A DNA stretch of 64,000 nt from positions 228,501 to 292,500 of the forward strand of contig NZ_JAIGNS010000002.1 of assembly GCF_019711615.1 (NCBI RefSeq). Reading direction: 5' to 3'. The position numbers were made by a program, and so were the translations under genes. Numbering within the stretch: position 1 is the first letter of the stretch; the number at the start of each line of letters is the position of its first letter. Below the pieces are notes generated by a model. It did not search any database and was not told the origin of the DNA. It was given only the letters and a program-made list of their open reading frames with translations. Below, piece after piece: positions 7,838 through 16,711 of this stretch. The DNA is from Qipengyuania intermedia. Lineage in GTDB: Bacteria > Pseudomonadota > Alphaproteobacteria > Sphingomonadales > Sphingomonadaceae.

Positions 7838-9571
7838 TCAGGCAGCCAGTTCGAGCGGCTGGATTTCACCCGACAGGTAAAGCCTTTTGGCCTTGGCCCT
7901 GCTGAGCTTGCCCGAACTGGTGCGCGGCAGTGTGCGCGGGGGCACGAGTTCGACCACGCAGCTCATGCCGGTCACGCCGCGGACCTTGTCGGCGATCTGG
8001 TCGCGCAGCTTGATCCGTTCTTCCGGTTCCGAAACGCGGCAATGGACGAGCACGGCAGGCGCTTCTTCGCCATTCTCGGTATCGACCGAGAAGGCCGCGA
8101 TGTCGCCGTGGTTGAACCCGGGCAGCTGTTCCACCGCCCATTCGATGTCCTGCGGCCAGAGATTCTTGCCGTTGATGATAATCATGTCCTTGGCGCGGCC
8201 AACGATGAACAGATAGCCATCGGCCTGATAGCCCATGTCCCCCGTGTCCAGCCAGCCGTCGACCAGGCATTCCTCGGTCGATTCCTCGTTGCGGAAATAG
8301 GAGTGCATGACACTTGTGCCGCGGCACCAGACCTTGCCGATCTGGTGGTCGGCCTTGGCCGCGCCCTTCTCGTCGCGAATCTCGACTTCCATGCCGGGCA
8401 ACGCCTTGCCGCAATTGACGATCGCCCGGTAGCGCGCGGGGCCGTTTAGATTGCGCGGACGGCCGGAGAGGCGTTCTTCCTCGACCAGTTCGACGCGGAT
8501 GCCTTCGCCCGGGGGCATGACGGTGACGGCTAGCGTCGCCTCGGCAAGTCCATAGCTCGGCGTAAAGGCGCTGGCCTTGAAACCGGCCTGTGCAAAGGCG
8601 TTGACGAAGCTCTGCATGACGTCGGGACGGATCATGTCGGCGCCATTGCCTGCGGTGCGCCAGCGCGAGAGGTCGAAGCGTTCGTCCACATGGCTCTGGC
8701 TGGAGATGCGGCGCGCGCAGATGTCGTAGCCGAAGGTCGGCGAATAGCTGAGCGTATTGCCCTTGTTCCGGCTGATCAGGTCGAGCCATGCCAGCGGGCG
8801 GCGCGCGAAATGCTCGGTCTTGAGATAATCGACCGATGCCTGGTTCGCGATGGGCGAGAGCAGGCACCCGACGAGGCCCATGTCATGGTACCACGGCAGC
8901 CAGCTGACCACGCGGTCGTTGACGCCAAGGTCCACGCCGGTCGAGTGGCCGAAGAGATTGTGCAGCAGCGCTTCGTGCGTGACGGCGACACCGGTCGGGA
9001 AACGCGTCGAACCGCTGGAATACTGGAGGTAGCAAATGTCCTTCGGCTGCGCTTGCGGCAGGTCGCATTCGGGATCGGGGCGCTGGGCAAATTCCTGCCA
9101 GCTTTCCCCGTCGCAGCCCTGCCGGTCGGCAGCGGCCTTGGCCATTTCCGCGATCTCTTCGGGATAGATCAGGATCTTGGGATCGCTGCTCTGCAGCTGG
9201 ACAGCAAGCTGGTCGATATAGCCTTCCTTGCCACCGAAGCCGGTGGGCAGGGGCAGCGGGACCGGCCAGGCGCCGACATAGGTGCAGGCACAGAACAGCG
9301 CCGCGAATTCGGGGCAGGTTTCCGCGACCAGCGCGACGCGGTCTTCCTTGCCGATGCCGTAGGCGGCCAGCTGGCGCGCGAATTTGAGCGCATCCTCGCG
9401 CATTTCGCTGAAGGGATAGGGGCGCACGAGGTCGCCGCGCATATCGTGGAAATTGAGCCCCTTTTCGCTGCGGGCGGCATAATCCACCGCCTCGTTGAAG
9501 GTGGCGAAATCGGCCCTGCGCCGTGGCAGGTCGCAATCATTAGGCGTCGGCGTCAATGCGGCGTCGGTCAT
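7838..9571 (-). CDS. fatty acyl-AMP ligase (FAAL), AMP-binding enzyme
   Basis: A 577-residue member of the acyl-adenylate synthetase family that activates a fatty acid as acyl-AMP. The adenylation P-loop motif is YLQYSSGSTRFPTGV, followed by the SWLPWYHDMGLVG block that is characteristic of FAAL rather than acyl-CoA ligases, and the C-terminal GRAKDMIIINGKNLWPQDIE hinge. FAALs normally pass acyl-AMP to an acyl carrier protein of a polyketide, peptide or lipid pathway, yet no carrier protein, PKS or NRPS gene is adjacent. Start taken at MTDAALTP; an in-frame ATG at 9613 would add 14 residues. Divergent from recX. Confidence 0.88.
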   Translation of the reverse strand: MTDAALTPTPNDCDLPRRRADFATFNEAVDYAARSEKGLNFHDMRGDLVRPYPFSEMREDALKFARQLAAYGIGKEDRVALVAETCPEFAALFCACTYVGAWPVPLPLPTGFGGKEGYIDQLAVQLQSSDPKILIYPEEIAEMAKAAADRQGCDGESWQEFAQRPDPECDLPQAQPKDICYLQYSSGSTRFPTGVAVTHEALLHNLFGHSTGVDLGVNDRVVSWLPWYHDMGLVGCLLSPIANQASVDYLKTEHFARRPLAWLDLISRNKGNTLSYSPTFGYDICARRISSQSHVDERFDLSRWRTAGNGADMIRPDVMQSFVNAFAQAGFKASAFTPSYGLAEATLAVTVMPPGEGIRVELVEEERLSGRPRNLNGPARYRAIVNCGKALPGMEVEIRDEKGAAKADHQIGKVWCRGTSVMHSYFRNEESTEECLVDGWLDTGDMGYQADGYLFIVGRAKDMIIINGKNLWPQDIEWAVEQLPGFNHGDIAAFSVDTENGEEAPAVLVHCRVSEPEERIKLRDQIADKVRGVTGMSCVVELVPPRTLPRTSSGKLSRAKAKRLYLSGEIQPLELAA

Positions 9572-9701
9572 TAGTTTTCGCGATTCCCGTGAAATAACAG
9601 AGCCTTGCGGCATCCCTCATGATCCCTATGCGCCACGATCACTGTCGCAACGCTATATCGAGCTTTCCCATTCGGTAAGGACTGTGGCACGAATATGGCC
9701 G

Positions 9702-10286
9702 ATGGTTGATCGTAACGCAACACAGCGCCGAACTCGTCGCAAGCCGAAGCCGCTCGACCGCATGCGGCTGCGCGACCTGGCGCTGGCCTATGTGGCGCGC
9801 TTTGCGACCAGTGCGGGCAAGCTGGAAAGCTACCTCAAGCGCAAGCTGCGCGAGCGTGGGTGGGAGGACGAAGGCGATCCCGGTGTCGATGTTCTCGTCG
9901 CCGATTTCGTGGACAAGGGCTATGTCGACGATCGCGGATACGGGAAAATGAAGGCGGGCGGCCTGCTGTCACGCGGATATGGCGCGCGGCGGGTCGACGA
10001 AACGCTGCGGGCAGCGGGTATCGACGAGGGGTTGCGCAGCGAACTCGCCCCCGGCGAACGCGAGGCGCGCGAGGCGGCGCTCGCACTGGCCCGGCGCAGG
10101 CGTTTCGGACCTTTTTCCACGCCTCCCGCAGACGAGACGGGCGAAATGCGTCACAAACGGAATGAAAAGCAGCTTGCAGCGATGGTTAGGGCGGGGCACA
10201 CCTTCGCGCACGCTCAGGCCATCCTTTCCGCTGCCGATGAGGCGGCGCTGGAAGAATGGCTCGAAGAAGCCGATCTGTGGGATTGA
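9702..10286 (+). CDS. recX: RecX family regulatory protein
   Basis: A 194-residue RecX-like protein with a basic N-terminus (RNATQRRTRRKPKP), the three-helix repeats (LRDLALAYVARFATSAGKLE, DVLVADFVDKGYVDD and the C-terminal RAGHTFAHAQAILS). RecX modulates RecA filament growth. The ATG at 9702 is preferred; GTG at 9684 is an alternative. The frame remains open further upstream but that part is antisense to the FAAL promoter region. First gene of a run with DUF192, NDUFA12-like and DUF2155 genes, a conserved alphaproteobacterial arrangement. Confidence 0.85.
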   Translation: MVDRNATQRRTRRKPKPLDRMRLRDLALAYVARFATSAGKLESYLKRKLRERGWEDEGDPGVDVLVADFVDKGYVDDRGYGKMKAGGLLSRGYGARRVDETLRAAGIDEGLRSELAPGEREAREAALALARRRRFGPFSTPPADETGEMRHKRNEKQLAAMVRAGHTFAHAQAILSAADEAALEEWLEEADLWD

Positions 10287-10290
10287 TGAG

Positions 10291-10803
10291 ATGAAGTTCG
10301 AATTCGCTTTGCCGGTGTTGCGCAGCGGCGCAATCTGCCTGGCGCTTGCCATGGCCGCCTGTGCGCCTGCCGGGACCGCCGAGGAACCGGCCAGCGCCGC
10401 GTCGCAACAGGCGGAGGCGGTACACCCGGTTTCCGGCTTGCAGATTATCCCGGTTACCGTGAGCAGCGGCGATACGGTCCATACCTTCCGCGCTGAACTC
10501 GCCAAGTCGCGCGAGGCGCAGGCGCAGGGCCTGATGTTCCGCACCGAACTGGCCGACGACGAGGCGATGATCTTCCCGAGCGAGCCGCAGACCGCGCGCA
10601 GCTTCTGGATGAAGAACACCCCCATCCCGCTCGACATCATCTTCATCGGGACCGACGGGCGCATCCTCAATATTGCCGCCATGACACAGCCCTATTCGCT
10701 CGAATCGGTCTATTCGGTGGGCGTGACAAGCGGCGTTCTGGAGATTCGCGGCGGCCTTGCCGAAGAACTGGGCATCGAACCCGGCGACATGGTCGAATGG
10801 TGA
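10291..10803 (+). CDS. DUF192 family protein, probable lipoprotein
   Basis: A 170-residue exported protein. The N-terminus is a signal peptide ending near Cys24 (CLALAMAAC), consistent with lipidation. The mature part is a DUF192 domain (about 50-170) with the family signatures QGLMFRTELADDEAMIF, FWMKNTPIPLDIIFIG and LEIRGGLAEELGI. Function of the family is unknown; it occurs widely in bacteria and archaea. It starts 4 nt after the recX stop and is probably cotranscribed. Confidence 0.88.
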   Translation: MKFEFALPVLRSGAICLALAMAACAPAGTAEEPASAASQQAEAVHPVSGLQIIPVTVSSGDTVHTFRAELAKSREAQAQGLMFRTELADDEAMIFPSEPQTARSFWMKNTPIPLDIIFIGTDGRILNIAAMTQPYSLESVYSVGVTSGVLEIRGGLAEELGIEPGDMVEW

Positions 10804-10864
10804 GAGCGAAATACACTACGCATGCGCTTGGCGCGCGCGCGGGAATCAGCTAGGCGCGCCGATT

Positions 10865-11263
10865 ATGAATCCTCTCGCAAAGATCTTCACCTGGTGGAAC
10901 GGTGCCACCATCGGCACGATGCTGTGGTCCTCGCGCAATGGCGAACACGTCGGCACCGACGCGCAGGGTAACAAGTATTACCGCTCCAAGAAGAAGGGCG
11001 AAGGCCAGCGCGAACGCCGCTGGGTGATCTACGAGGGTGCAAACGACGCCAGCCGCGTCCCCGCGGAATGGCACGGCTGGCTCCACGGATCGGGCGACGA
11101 TGTGCCCGAAAGCTTCCTTCCGGCACCGCGCATCTGGGAAGCCGATTATACGCCGAACGCCACCGGGACTGGCAATGCCTATCGTCCGCAAGGCGCGCTC
11201 GAGCGTGGCGGCAAGCGGGCGCGTGCGGTCGGCGATTACGAAGCCTGGTCGCCGGACGCCTGA
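10865..11263 (+). CDS. NADH:ubiquinone oxidoreductase subunit NDUFA12 family protein
   Basis: A 132-residue homologue of the accessory complex I subunit NDUFA12 (B17.2), a trait of alphaproteobacteria and mitochondria. The family blocks are GTDAQGNKYY, RRWVIYEG and VPAEWHGWLHG, plus an aromatic Pro-rich C-terminal tail. It should bind the peripheral arm of complex I near the membrane junction. The core nuo genes are not in this window. Followed after 2 nt by the DUF2155 gene. Confidence 0.93.
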   Translation: MNPLAKIFTWWNGATIGTMLWSSRNGEHVGTDAQGNKYYRSKKKGEGQRERRWVIYEGANDASRVPAEWHGWLHGSGDDVPESFLPAPRIWEADYTPNATGTGNAYRPQGALERGGKRARAVGDYEAWSPDA

Positions 11264-11265
11264 TC

Positions 11266-11751
11266 ATGGCCCGCACCGGCCTGCTCCTTGGCGCTGCTCT
11301 GGTGCTTGGCGCGTGCTCGCAGGACCCGCCCGAGCCGGAAGCCGTCAGTACCGAAATTCCCGAGGAATTGCAGCGTGTCGAGCTGCCCGAAATCGCCGCT
11401 GCCGAAGCGGGGATCGGCACGCCGCTGGAAGAGCGCGTGGCGACCATCGGCCTGCTCAACAAGCGCAACAACGAGACGCAGGACCTCGAAATGCGTCCGG
11501 GCGACCAGAAGCGCGTGGGCGATGTCATCATCAGCCTCGCTTCGTGCGAGCGGACCGCTCCGTGGGAAATGCCGCAGGAAACGGGCGCTTTCGTGCAGGT
11601 CCTGGTGCGCGAACGCGGCAGCCAGAACGACTTCAACCGCATTTTTTCCGGCTGGCTGTTCAAGAACTCGCCCAGCCTCAACGTGGTCGAGCACCCGATC
11701 TATGACGTCTGGGTCAAGGACTGCGCGATGGAGTTCCCGGGCGAAGAATGA
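11266..11751 (+). CDS. DUF2155 domain-containing lipoprotein
   Basis: A 161-residue protein with a lipobox LVLGAC (Cys17), an acidic Pro/Glu-rich linker, and a DUF2155 domain (about 65-155) with ATIGLLNKRNNETQDLEM, FSGWLFKNSPSLNVVEHPIYDVWV and two cysteines (ISLASCE and KDCAM). In alphaproteobacteria this gene often follows the NDUFA12-like gene, as here; a role in envelope or respiratory assembly is only suggested. The last 52 nt overlap, antiparallel, the 3' end of aat. Confidence 0.85.
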   Translation: MARTGLLLGAALVLGACSQDPPEPEAVSTEIPEELQRVELPEIAAAEAGIGTPLEERVATIGLLNKRNNETQDLEMRPGDQKRVGDVIISLASCERTAPWEMPQETGAFVQVLVRERGSQNDFNRIFSGWLFKNSPSLNVVEHPIYDVWVKDCAMEFPGEE

Positions 11752-12383
11752 GCGTTCGCCACAGCGATGATCTGCGGGATCGAACCCTGGGGTTCTCCGC
11801 GTGCCGCCCGCAGCAATTGCAGGTAATCCGATTGCGGCATGGCCACCGCGCCCAGTGAGGCGAGGTGGTCGGTCATGAACTGGCAGTCGAGCAGGCGGTA
11901 GCCCGCCTCGCGCATCGCGGCGACCAGCCACGCCAGCGCCACCTTGCTTGCATTGTCGGCGCGGCTGAACATGCTTTCCCCGCAAAACACTCGGTCGAAG
12001 GCGACACCGTATAGCCCGCCCACGAGTTCTTCATCGCGCCATACCTCTATCGAATGGGCATGGCCGGCCTTGTGCAAGGCGATGTAGCTCGCCTCGATCT
12101 GGTGGCTGATCCAGCTTTCCGCGTGTTCTTCGCGAGGCTCGGCGCAAGCGGCAATGATTGCGGCGAAGTCGGTATCGCAGGTAACGCGAAAGCGATTCTG
12201 GCGCAGGATCTTGCGCAAGCTCGACGACATGCGAAATCCGTCCAGCGGGATCACCGCCCGTTCGCGCGGCTCGACCCAGTATACTTCGCGATCGTCCCGG
12301 TGATCGGCCATCGGGAAAACGCCGCTGCGATAGGCATGCAGCAGCAGATCGACGGGAATCGTTTCTGGGACGGGGGCGTGCAT
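11700..12383 (-). CDS. aat: leucyl/phenylalanyl-tRNA--protein transferase
   Basis: A 227-residue enzyme that adds Leu or Phe to N-terminal Lys/Arg of proteins, creating N-degrons recognised by ClpS for ClpAP. Family motifs: LLLHAYRSGVFPMAD, VYWVEPRERAVIPLD, FCGESMFSR and LLDCQFMTDHLASLGA. Its recognition partner clpS is at 28.5 kb. The C-terminal tail after LLRAARG is encoded in the stretch overlapping the DUF2155 gene and is probably less constrained. Confidence 0.95.
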   Translation of the reverse strand: MHAPVPETIPVDLLLHAYRSGVFPMADHRDDREVYWVEPRERAVIPLDGFRMSSSLRKILRQNRFRVTCDTDFAAIIAACAEPREEHAESWISHQIEASYIALHKAGHAHSIEVWRDEELVGGLYGVAFDRVFCGESMFSRADNASKVALAWLVAAMREAGYRLLDCQFMTDHLASLGAVAMPQSDYLQLLRAARGEPQGSIPQIIAVANAHSSPGNSIAQSLTQTS

Positions 12384-12470
12384 AGTGCGCGGTTCCTAAC
12401 AGTTTGCGCAGATATGCGATACGCATCTTGCCAGCGGGGCGCGTTGCGACTAATGCGCCCGCTCGGCTGC

Positions 12471-12546
12471 AGGGGTGTAGCTCAGCTGGTAGAGCATCGG
12501 TCTCCAAAACCGAGGGCCACGGGTTCGAATCCTGTCACCCCTGCCA
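12471..12546 (+). tRNA. tRNA-Trp (anticodon CCA)
   Basis: A 76-nt cloverleaf: acceptor AGGGGTG pairs with CACCCCT, D-arm with TAGCTCAGCTGGTAGAGC, anticodon loop CTCCAAA (CCA) and the T-arm GGGTTCGAATCC. The 3' CCA is encoded. It lies between aat (divergent) and the LOG-family gene. Confidence 0.97.
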
Positions 12547-12617
12547 TTTCCTCTCGGGAAGGCCATTTCCTCTTCAATGGCTTGTCGATGATGGCTCCGC
12601 GCACTATCGCGCGGGTC

Positions 12618-13502
12618 ATGACAGAAGAAGAAAAGCAAAAGCGCGATCTAGCCGATCGCAAATTCTATCCGGCACAGCAGGAAGCCCAATTCGAAAAGAA
12701 GGGCCTCGAAAAGCACACGCCGCAGACCGAACATCCCTCCTACAAGCTGGCATTCCAGGACAAGGACTTCCTCCTGCGCGAGGAACTGCGCCCGGTCCGC
12801 TTCCAGCTCGAACTGCTCAAGCCCGAAATGATCCTCGACGAAGCCGGTGTCGGCTCGACGCTGGTCATGTACGGCAGCGCCCGCATTCCTCCGCCCGAAG
12901 CGGCCGAGGAAGCGCTGGAAGGCGCGAAGGACCTGCCCGAAGACGAGCGCAAGGTGGTCGAAAGCCTTGTCGCCAAGAGCAAGTATTACGCCGAAGCCAT
13001 GAAGCTGGCGAAAATGGCGACCGAAAAGTCGATCATCGAAGACGGCAAACGCCAATTCGTCGTGTGCTCGGGCGGCGGCCCCTCGATCATGGAAGCAGCC
13101 AATCGCGGCGCCAGCGAAGCGGGCGGCGAATCCATCGGCCTCAACATCATCCTGCCGCACGAGCAGGCACCCAACCAGTACGTGACGCCCTACCTTTCGC
13201 TCAACTTCCACTATTTCGCGCTGCGCAAGATGCACTTCCTGCTGCGTGCGCGCGCCGTGGCGGTGTTCCCGGGCGGGTTCGGTACATTCGACGAGTTCTT
13301 CGAACTGCTGACGCTGATCCAGACCGGCAAGATGAAGCCCATGCCGATCCTTCTCTTCGGCGAGGATTTCTGGAAGCGCGTCGTCAATTTCGAGGCGATT
13401 GCCGAAGAAGGCACGATCTCGAAAAAGGACCTCGACCTGTTCCGCTGGTGCGAAACGGCCGAGGACGCCTGGCAGCACATCAGCAATTTCTACGGCCTCT
13501 AA
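12618..13502 (+). CDS. LOG family protein (TIGR00730-like nucleotide phosphoribohydrolase fold)
   Basis: A 294-residue protein with the LOG/lysine-decarboxylase-like Rossmann fold. Signatures are VVCSGGGPSIMEAANRGA and the PGGFGTFDEFFE motif (PGGxGTxxE) that binds and cleaves nucleoside monophosphates in cytokinin-activating LOG enzymes. An N-terminal charged extension (about 1-75) makes it longer than minimal LOG proteins and suggests the larger bacterial subtype, whose substrate is not settled. Start at 12618 (MTEEEKQKRD); ATG codons at 12588 and 12591 in frame are alternatives. Confidence 0.85.
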   Translation: MTEEEKQKRDLADRKFYPAQQEAQFEKKGLEKHTPQTEHPSYKLAFQDKDFLLREELRPVRFQLELLKPEMILDEAGVGSTLVMYGSARIPPPEAAEEALEGAKDLPEDERKVVESLVAKSKYYAEAMKLAKMATEKSIIEDGKRQFVVCSGGGPSIMEAANRGASEAGGESIGLNIILPHEQAPNQYVTPYLSLNFHYFALRKMHFLLRARAVAVFPGGFGTFDEFFELLTLIQTGKMKPMPILLFGEDFWKRVVNFEAIAEEGTISKKDLDLFRWCETAEDAWQHISNFYGL

Positions 13503-13521
13503 GGCCTGCCAACCGGAAGGC

Positions 13522-14322
13522 TCAGCCCAGCTTGCGCACCGCCTGGTGCCCGAGCGGGCCTGAGCCTCCGCCGAATTCGGGTGCGCTCTCGATCGCTGCA
13601 TAGACGAACCCGCGCGCGAGCCTGATCGCGTGGGTGGTCGGCTGGCCATAGGCGAGGAAAGTCGCCAGCGCTGCCGACAAAGTGCAGCCGGTTCCGTGCG
13701 TGTGGCGTGTGTCGATGCGGTGATGGCCGAAGCTGGCGACCTTGCCGGTGGAGGAAACCACCCGGTCGAGTACCTCGTCGCCCTCGCCATGCCCGCCCTT
13801 CGCCAGCACTATGGTGTCGTACTTTTCCGCCAGTTCGCGCGCGGCATCGAAGACATCCTCGTCCGCAATGTTCTCGCGTCCTGTCAACGCTGCCAGCTCC
13901 GGCAGGTTGGGGGTGACGATGGTAGCTATTTCCATCAGCGCCCCGAACGCACCGATAGTGGCCTCGCTCGCCAGTTCGGAGCCGCTGGTGGCAACCATGA
14001 CCGGGTCGAAGACGATCGGTCCGGCAAAGGTGTCCAGCCGTTCCGCCAGTTGCATTGCAATTTGCGATGATCCCAGCATCCCGATCTTGATCGCATCGGC
14101 CCCGATGTCGCCAAGACAGCTTTCGACCTGGTCCATCACCAATTCGGGGTGCATCACCTCGACACCCTGGACGCCGCGCGTGTTTTGCGCCGTCACAGCA
14201 GTGATCGCGCTCATCGCATAGCCGCCGAGCATGGTGATCGTCTTGATATCGGCCTGGATGCCCGCCCCGCCCGAACTGTCCGAGCCGGCAATGGTCAGGA
14301 TACGGGGAGGCGCACCCATCAT
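13522..14322 (-). CDS. thiD: bifunctional hydroxymethylpyrimidine kinase/phosphomethylpyrimidine kinase
   Basis: A 266-residue ribokinase-fold enzyme that phosphorylates HMP and HMP-P in thiamine biosynthesis. Visible motifs: ILTIAGSDSSGGAGIQADIKT at the N-terminus, IVFDPVMVATSG, TPNLPELAAL and the C-terminal DTRHTHGTGCTLSAALA anion hole. The ATG at 14322 overlaps the stop of the upstream DUF1272 gene by 4 nt (ATGA). Last gene of the glmM, DUF1272, thiD unit. Confidence 0.95.
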   Translation of the reverse strand: MMGAPPRILTIAGSDSSGGAGIQADIKTITMLGGYAMSAITAVTAQNTRGVQGVEVMHPELVMDQVESCLGDIGADAIKIGMLGSSQIAMQLAERLDTFAGPIVFDPVMVATSGSELASEATIGAFGALMEIATIVTPNLPELAALTGRENIADEDVFDAARELAEKYDTIVLAKGGHGEGDEVLDRVVSSTGKVASFGHHRIDTRHTHGTGCTLSAALATFLAYGQPTTHAIRLARGFVYAAIESAPEFGGGSGPLGHQAVRKLG

Positions 14323-14543
14323 GCCTTGTGCTTTCGCACGGTGCTTGCCGGATATTTTTCCAGCAGTTTTTTGGAGCGGGTCGGGCGGTCCATCAGCTCG
14401 CCCCCGCAATTGGGGCACAGATCGTCCAGTTCATCCGCGCATTCGGTGCAGAAGGTGCATTCGAAGCTGCAGATAAAGCTGCCGGGCTTGTCGGCTGGCG
14501 TATCCGCGCCGCAGCGTTCGCAGTCGGGGCGCATTTCCAGCAT
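14319..14543 (-). CDS. DUF1272 zinc-binding-like small protein
   Basis: A 74-residue cysteine-rich protein: CERCGADTP, CSFECTFCTECADEL and CPNCGGEL provide eight cysteines arranged like zinc-ribbon knuckles, followed by RPTRSKKLLEKYP and a basic tail. This matches the short DUF1272 family of unknown function. Its ATG overlaps the glmM stop and its stop overlaps the thiD start, so all three are coupled. Confidence 0.88.
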   Translation of the reverse strand: MLEMRPDCERCGADTPADKPGSFICSFECTFCTECADELDDLCPNCGGELMDRPTRSKKLLEKYPASTVRKHKA

Positions 14544-15880
14544 CAGGCGGCATCCTTCACGGCATCGCAAATCCGGTCGACGACGCGTTCGACCTGCTCT
14601 GCATCGTCGCCCTCGGCCATGACCCTGATCACGGGTTCGGTGCCGGAAGGCCGGATGACGAGGCGGCCGCTCCCTTCGAGTTCCTTTTCGGCTTCCGCGA
14701 TGACTGCTTTGACGCTGTCGGCCTCCAACGGCTTGCCGCCGGAGTAGCGCACATTCTTGAGAAGCTGCGGCACGGGGTCGAACACATGTAGCAACTCGCT
14801 GGCCGGCTTGCCCGATCGCACCAGGCTGGCAAGGACGCGCAGCGCGGCGACAGTGCCGTCTCCGGTGGTCGCATGGTCGAGCAGGATCATGTGGCCGGAT
14901 TGCTCGCCGCCGATGTTGAACCCGCCTTGCTTCATTTTCTCGAGCACATAGCGATCGCCGACCTTGGCCCGCTCCAGCGTCAGGCCGAGCCCTTCGAGAT
15001 AGCGCTCGAGACCAAGGTTGCTCATGACGGTCGCAACCACACCGCCGCCCGACAAGTCGCCGCGCGCATGCAGGCGCGACGCGATCAGGGCCATGATCTG
15101 GTCCCCGTCGACCGCGCGTCCCTTCTCGTCGATCACGATCAGGCGATCGGCATCGCCATCGAGCGCGATCCCGATATCGGCGCCTTCCTCGACCACACGG
15201 GCCTTGATTGCATCGAGCGAAGTGGAGCCGACATCGCGGTTGATATTGGTGCCGTCGGGCTCGACGCCCATGGCGATGACATCCGCGCCCAGTTCCCAGA
15301 TCGCCGACGGCGCGACCTGGTAGGCAGCGCCGTTGGCGCAATCGACCACCACCTTGAGACCATCGAAGCGGATGTCGCTGGCCACCGATTGCTTGATCGC
15401 GTGAATATAGCGGCCGCGCGCATCGTCGATCCGGCGGGCCCTGCCGATCCGGTCGGCCTGGACGAGAAGCGGTTCCTGCTCGAGCAGCAGTTCGATCGAT
15501 GCCTCCGCCTCGTCGGAAAGCTTGAACCCGTCGGGGCCGAACAGCTTGATGCCATTGTCCTCGAACGGATTATGGCTCGCCGAGATCATCACGCCGAGGT
15601 CCGCGCGCATTTCGCGGGTTAGCAGGGCAATGGCCGGGGTGGGCAGGGGGCCGGTCATGATCACGTCCATGCCCACGCTGGTGAAACCGGCTACCAGCGC
15701 GCTTTCCATCATGTAGCCGGAAAGCCGCGTGTCCTTGCCGATGACGACCCGGTGCCTGTGGCCGCCGCGCAGGAAGTGTGTTCCCGCGGCCTGGCCTACG
15801 CGCATGGCCGTGGCGGCAGTCATCACGCCCTCGTTCGTGCGTCCGCGAATGCCGTCGGTGCCGAAGAATTTGCGTGACAT
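14543..15880 (-). CDS. glmM: phosphoglucosamine mutase
   Basis: A 445-residue phosphohexomutase converting glucosamine-6-P to glucosamine-1-P for UDP-GlcNAc. Motifs: N-terminal [16 protein letters not shown], catalytic phosphoserine loop [15 protein letters not shown], Mg-binding [32 protein letters not shown] and the C-terminal phosphate-binding [12 protein letters not shown]. Start at 15880 because the conserved N-terminus begins there; the frame is open for another 24 codons upstream. Leads the overlapping glmM, DUF1272, thiD operon. Confidence 0.97.
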   Translation of the reverse strand: MSRKFFGTDGIRGRTNEGVMTAATAMRVGQAAGTHFLRGGHRHRVVIGKDTRLSGYMMESALVAGFTSVGMDVIMTGPLPTPAIALLTREMRADLGVMISASHNPFEDNGIKLFGPDGFKLSDEAEASIELLLEQEPLLVQADRIGRARRIDDARGRYIHAIKQSVASDIRFDGLKVVVDCANGAAYQVAPSAIWELGADVIAMGVEPDGTNINRDVGSTSLDAIKARVVEEGADIGIALDGDADRLIVIDEKGRAVDGDQIMALIASRLHARGDLSGGGVVATVMSNLGLERYLEGLGLTLERAKVGDRYVLEKMKQGGFNIGGEQSGHMILLDHATTGDGTVAALRVLASLVRSGKPASELLHVFDPVPQLLKNVRYSGGKPLEADSVKAVIAEAEKELEGSGRLVIRPSGTEPVIRVMAEGDDAEQVERVVDRICDAVKDAA

Positions 15881-16043
15881 TTTTCTATGCGCTCCCTTGC
15901 CTGTGACCGCTTCTTGGCCGTGATTGATGCGGAATAAAAGCCATGGCGCCATTTTTCCGAGCCGCTATGCAACCTCGTGCCTGCCCATGCGTTGTCAGGG
16001 CAAACCGAAAGTTCAACACGAATACCGAAAAGGGGATCCATTC

Positions 16044-16655
16044 ATGGCATTTCAGCTGATCGACCTGCCTTACGACGACACCGCGCTGGAGCCGGCCGTG
16101 TCCGCCAAGACGCTGTCCTACCACCACGGCAAGCACCACCAGGCCTATATCGACAAGACCAATGCCGCGATCGAGGGCACCGATCTTGCGGACAAGAGCC
16201 TGGAAGAAGTCATCGCCGCTGCGCGTGACAGCAACCAGGGCCTGTTCAACAATTCCGCACAGAGCTGGAACCACGGTTTCTACTGGCATTCGATGGCGCC
16301 GTCGGAAACGTCGATTTCCGATGAACTCAAGAGCATGATCGAAGCGTCCTTCGGTTCGGTCGATGAACTCAAGTCGAAACTCAAGGACCGCGGTGCAGGC
16401 CACTTCGCCAGCGGCTGGGTCTGGCTCGCCGAAAAGGACGGCAAGCTGTCCATCGAGGAAACCCACGACGGCGACACCCTTGCCGACCACGAGGGTGTGA
16501 ACCCGCTTCTCGTGATCGACCTGTGGGAGCACGCCTATTACCTCGACCACCAGAATGCGCGTCCGGCCTATCTGGACGCCGTCAGCGGCAAGCTGAACTG
16601 GAGCTTCGCGCACGACAATCTGTCGCGCGGCTCGACCTGGACCTACCCCTCGTAA
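16044..16655 (+). CDS. sodB: superoxide dismutase, Fe/Mn family
   Basis: A 203-residue cytoplasmic superoxide dismutase. Metal ligands are His27 in YHHGKHHQAY, the His in WNHGFYWHSM, and Asp and His in DLWEHAYYLD. The FYWHSM and NNSAQ sequences favour an iron enzyme, but metal use cannot be proven from sequence. ATG at 16044 opens the conserved FQLIDLPYDD start. Monocistronic, with a terminator hairpin downstream at 16677. Confidence 0.95.
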   Translation: MAFQLIDLPYDDTALEPAVSAKTLSYHHGKHHQAYIDKTNAAIEGTDLADKSLEEVIAAARDSNQGLFNNSAQSWNHGFYWHSMAPSETSISDELKSMIEASFGSVDELKSKLKDRGAGHFASGWVWLAEKDGKLSIEETHDGDTLADHEGVNPLLVIDLWEHAYYLDHQNARPAYLDAVSGKLNWSFAHDNLSRGSTWTYPS

Positions 16656-16676
16656 GTCCGGCAAGATTCAGGGAAG

Positions 16677-16707
16677 GCCCGCTGCACTCCGGTGCGGCGG
16701 GCTTTTT
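16677..16707 (+). terminator. intrinsic terminator after sodB
   Basis: GCCCGC-T-GCAC and GTGC-G-GCGGGC form a stem with a short loop, followed by CTTTTTCG. The T-run is on the plus strand, fitting sodB. It also lies just beyond the stop of the convergent transporter gene. Confidence 0.8.
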
Positions 16708-16711
16708 CGTG

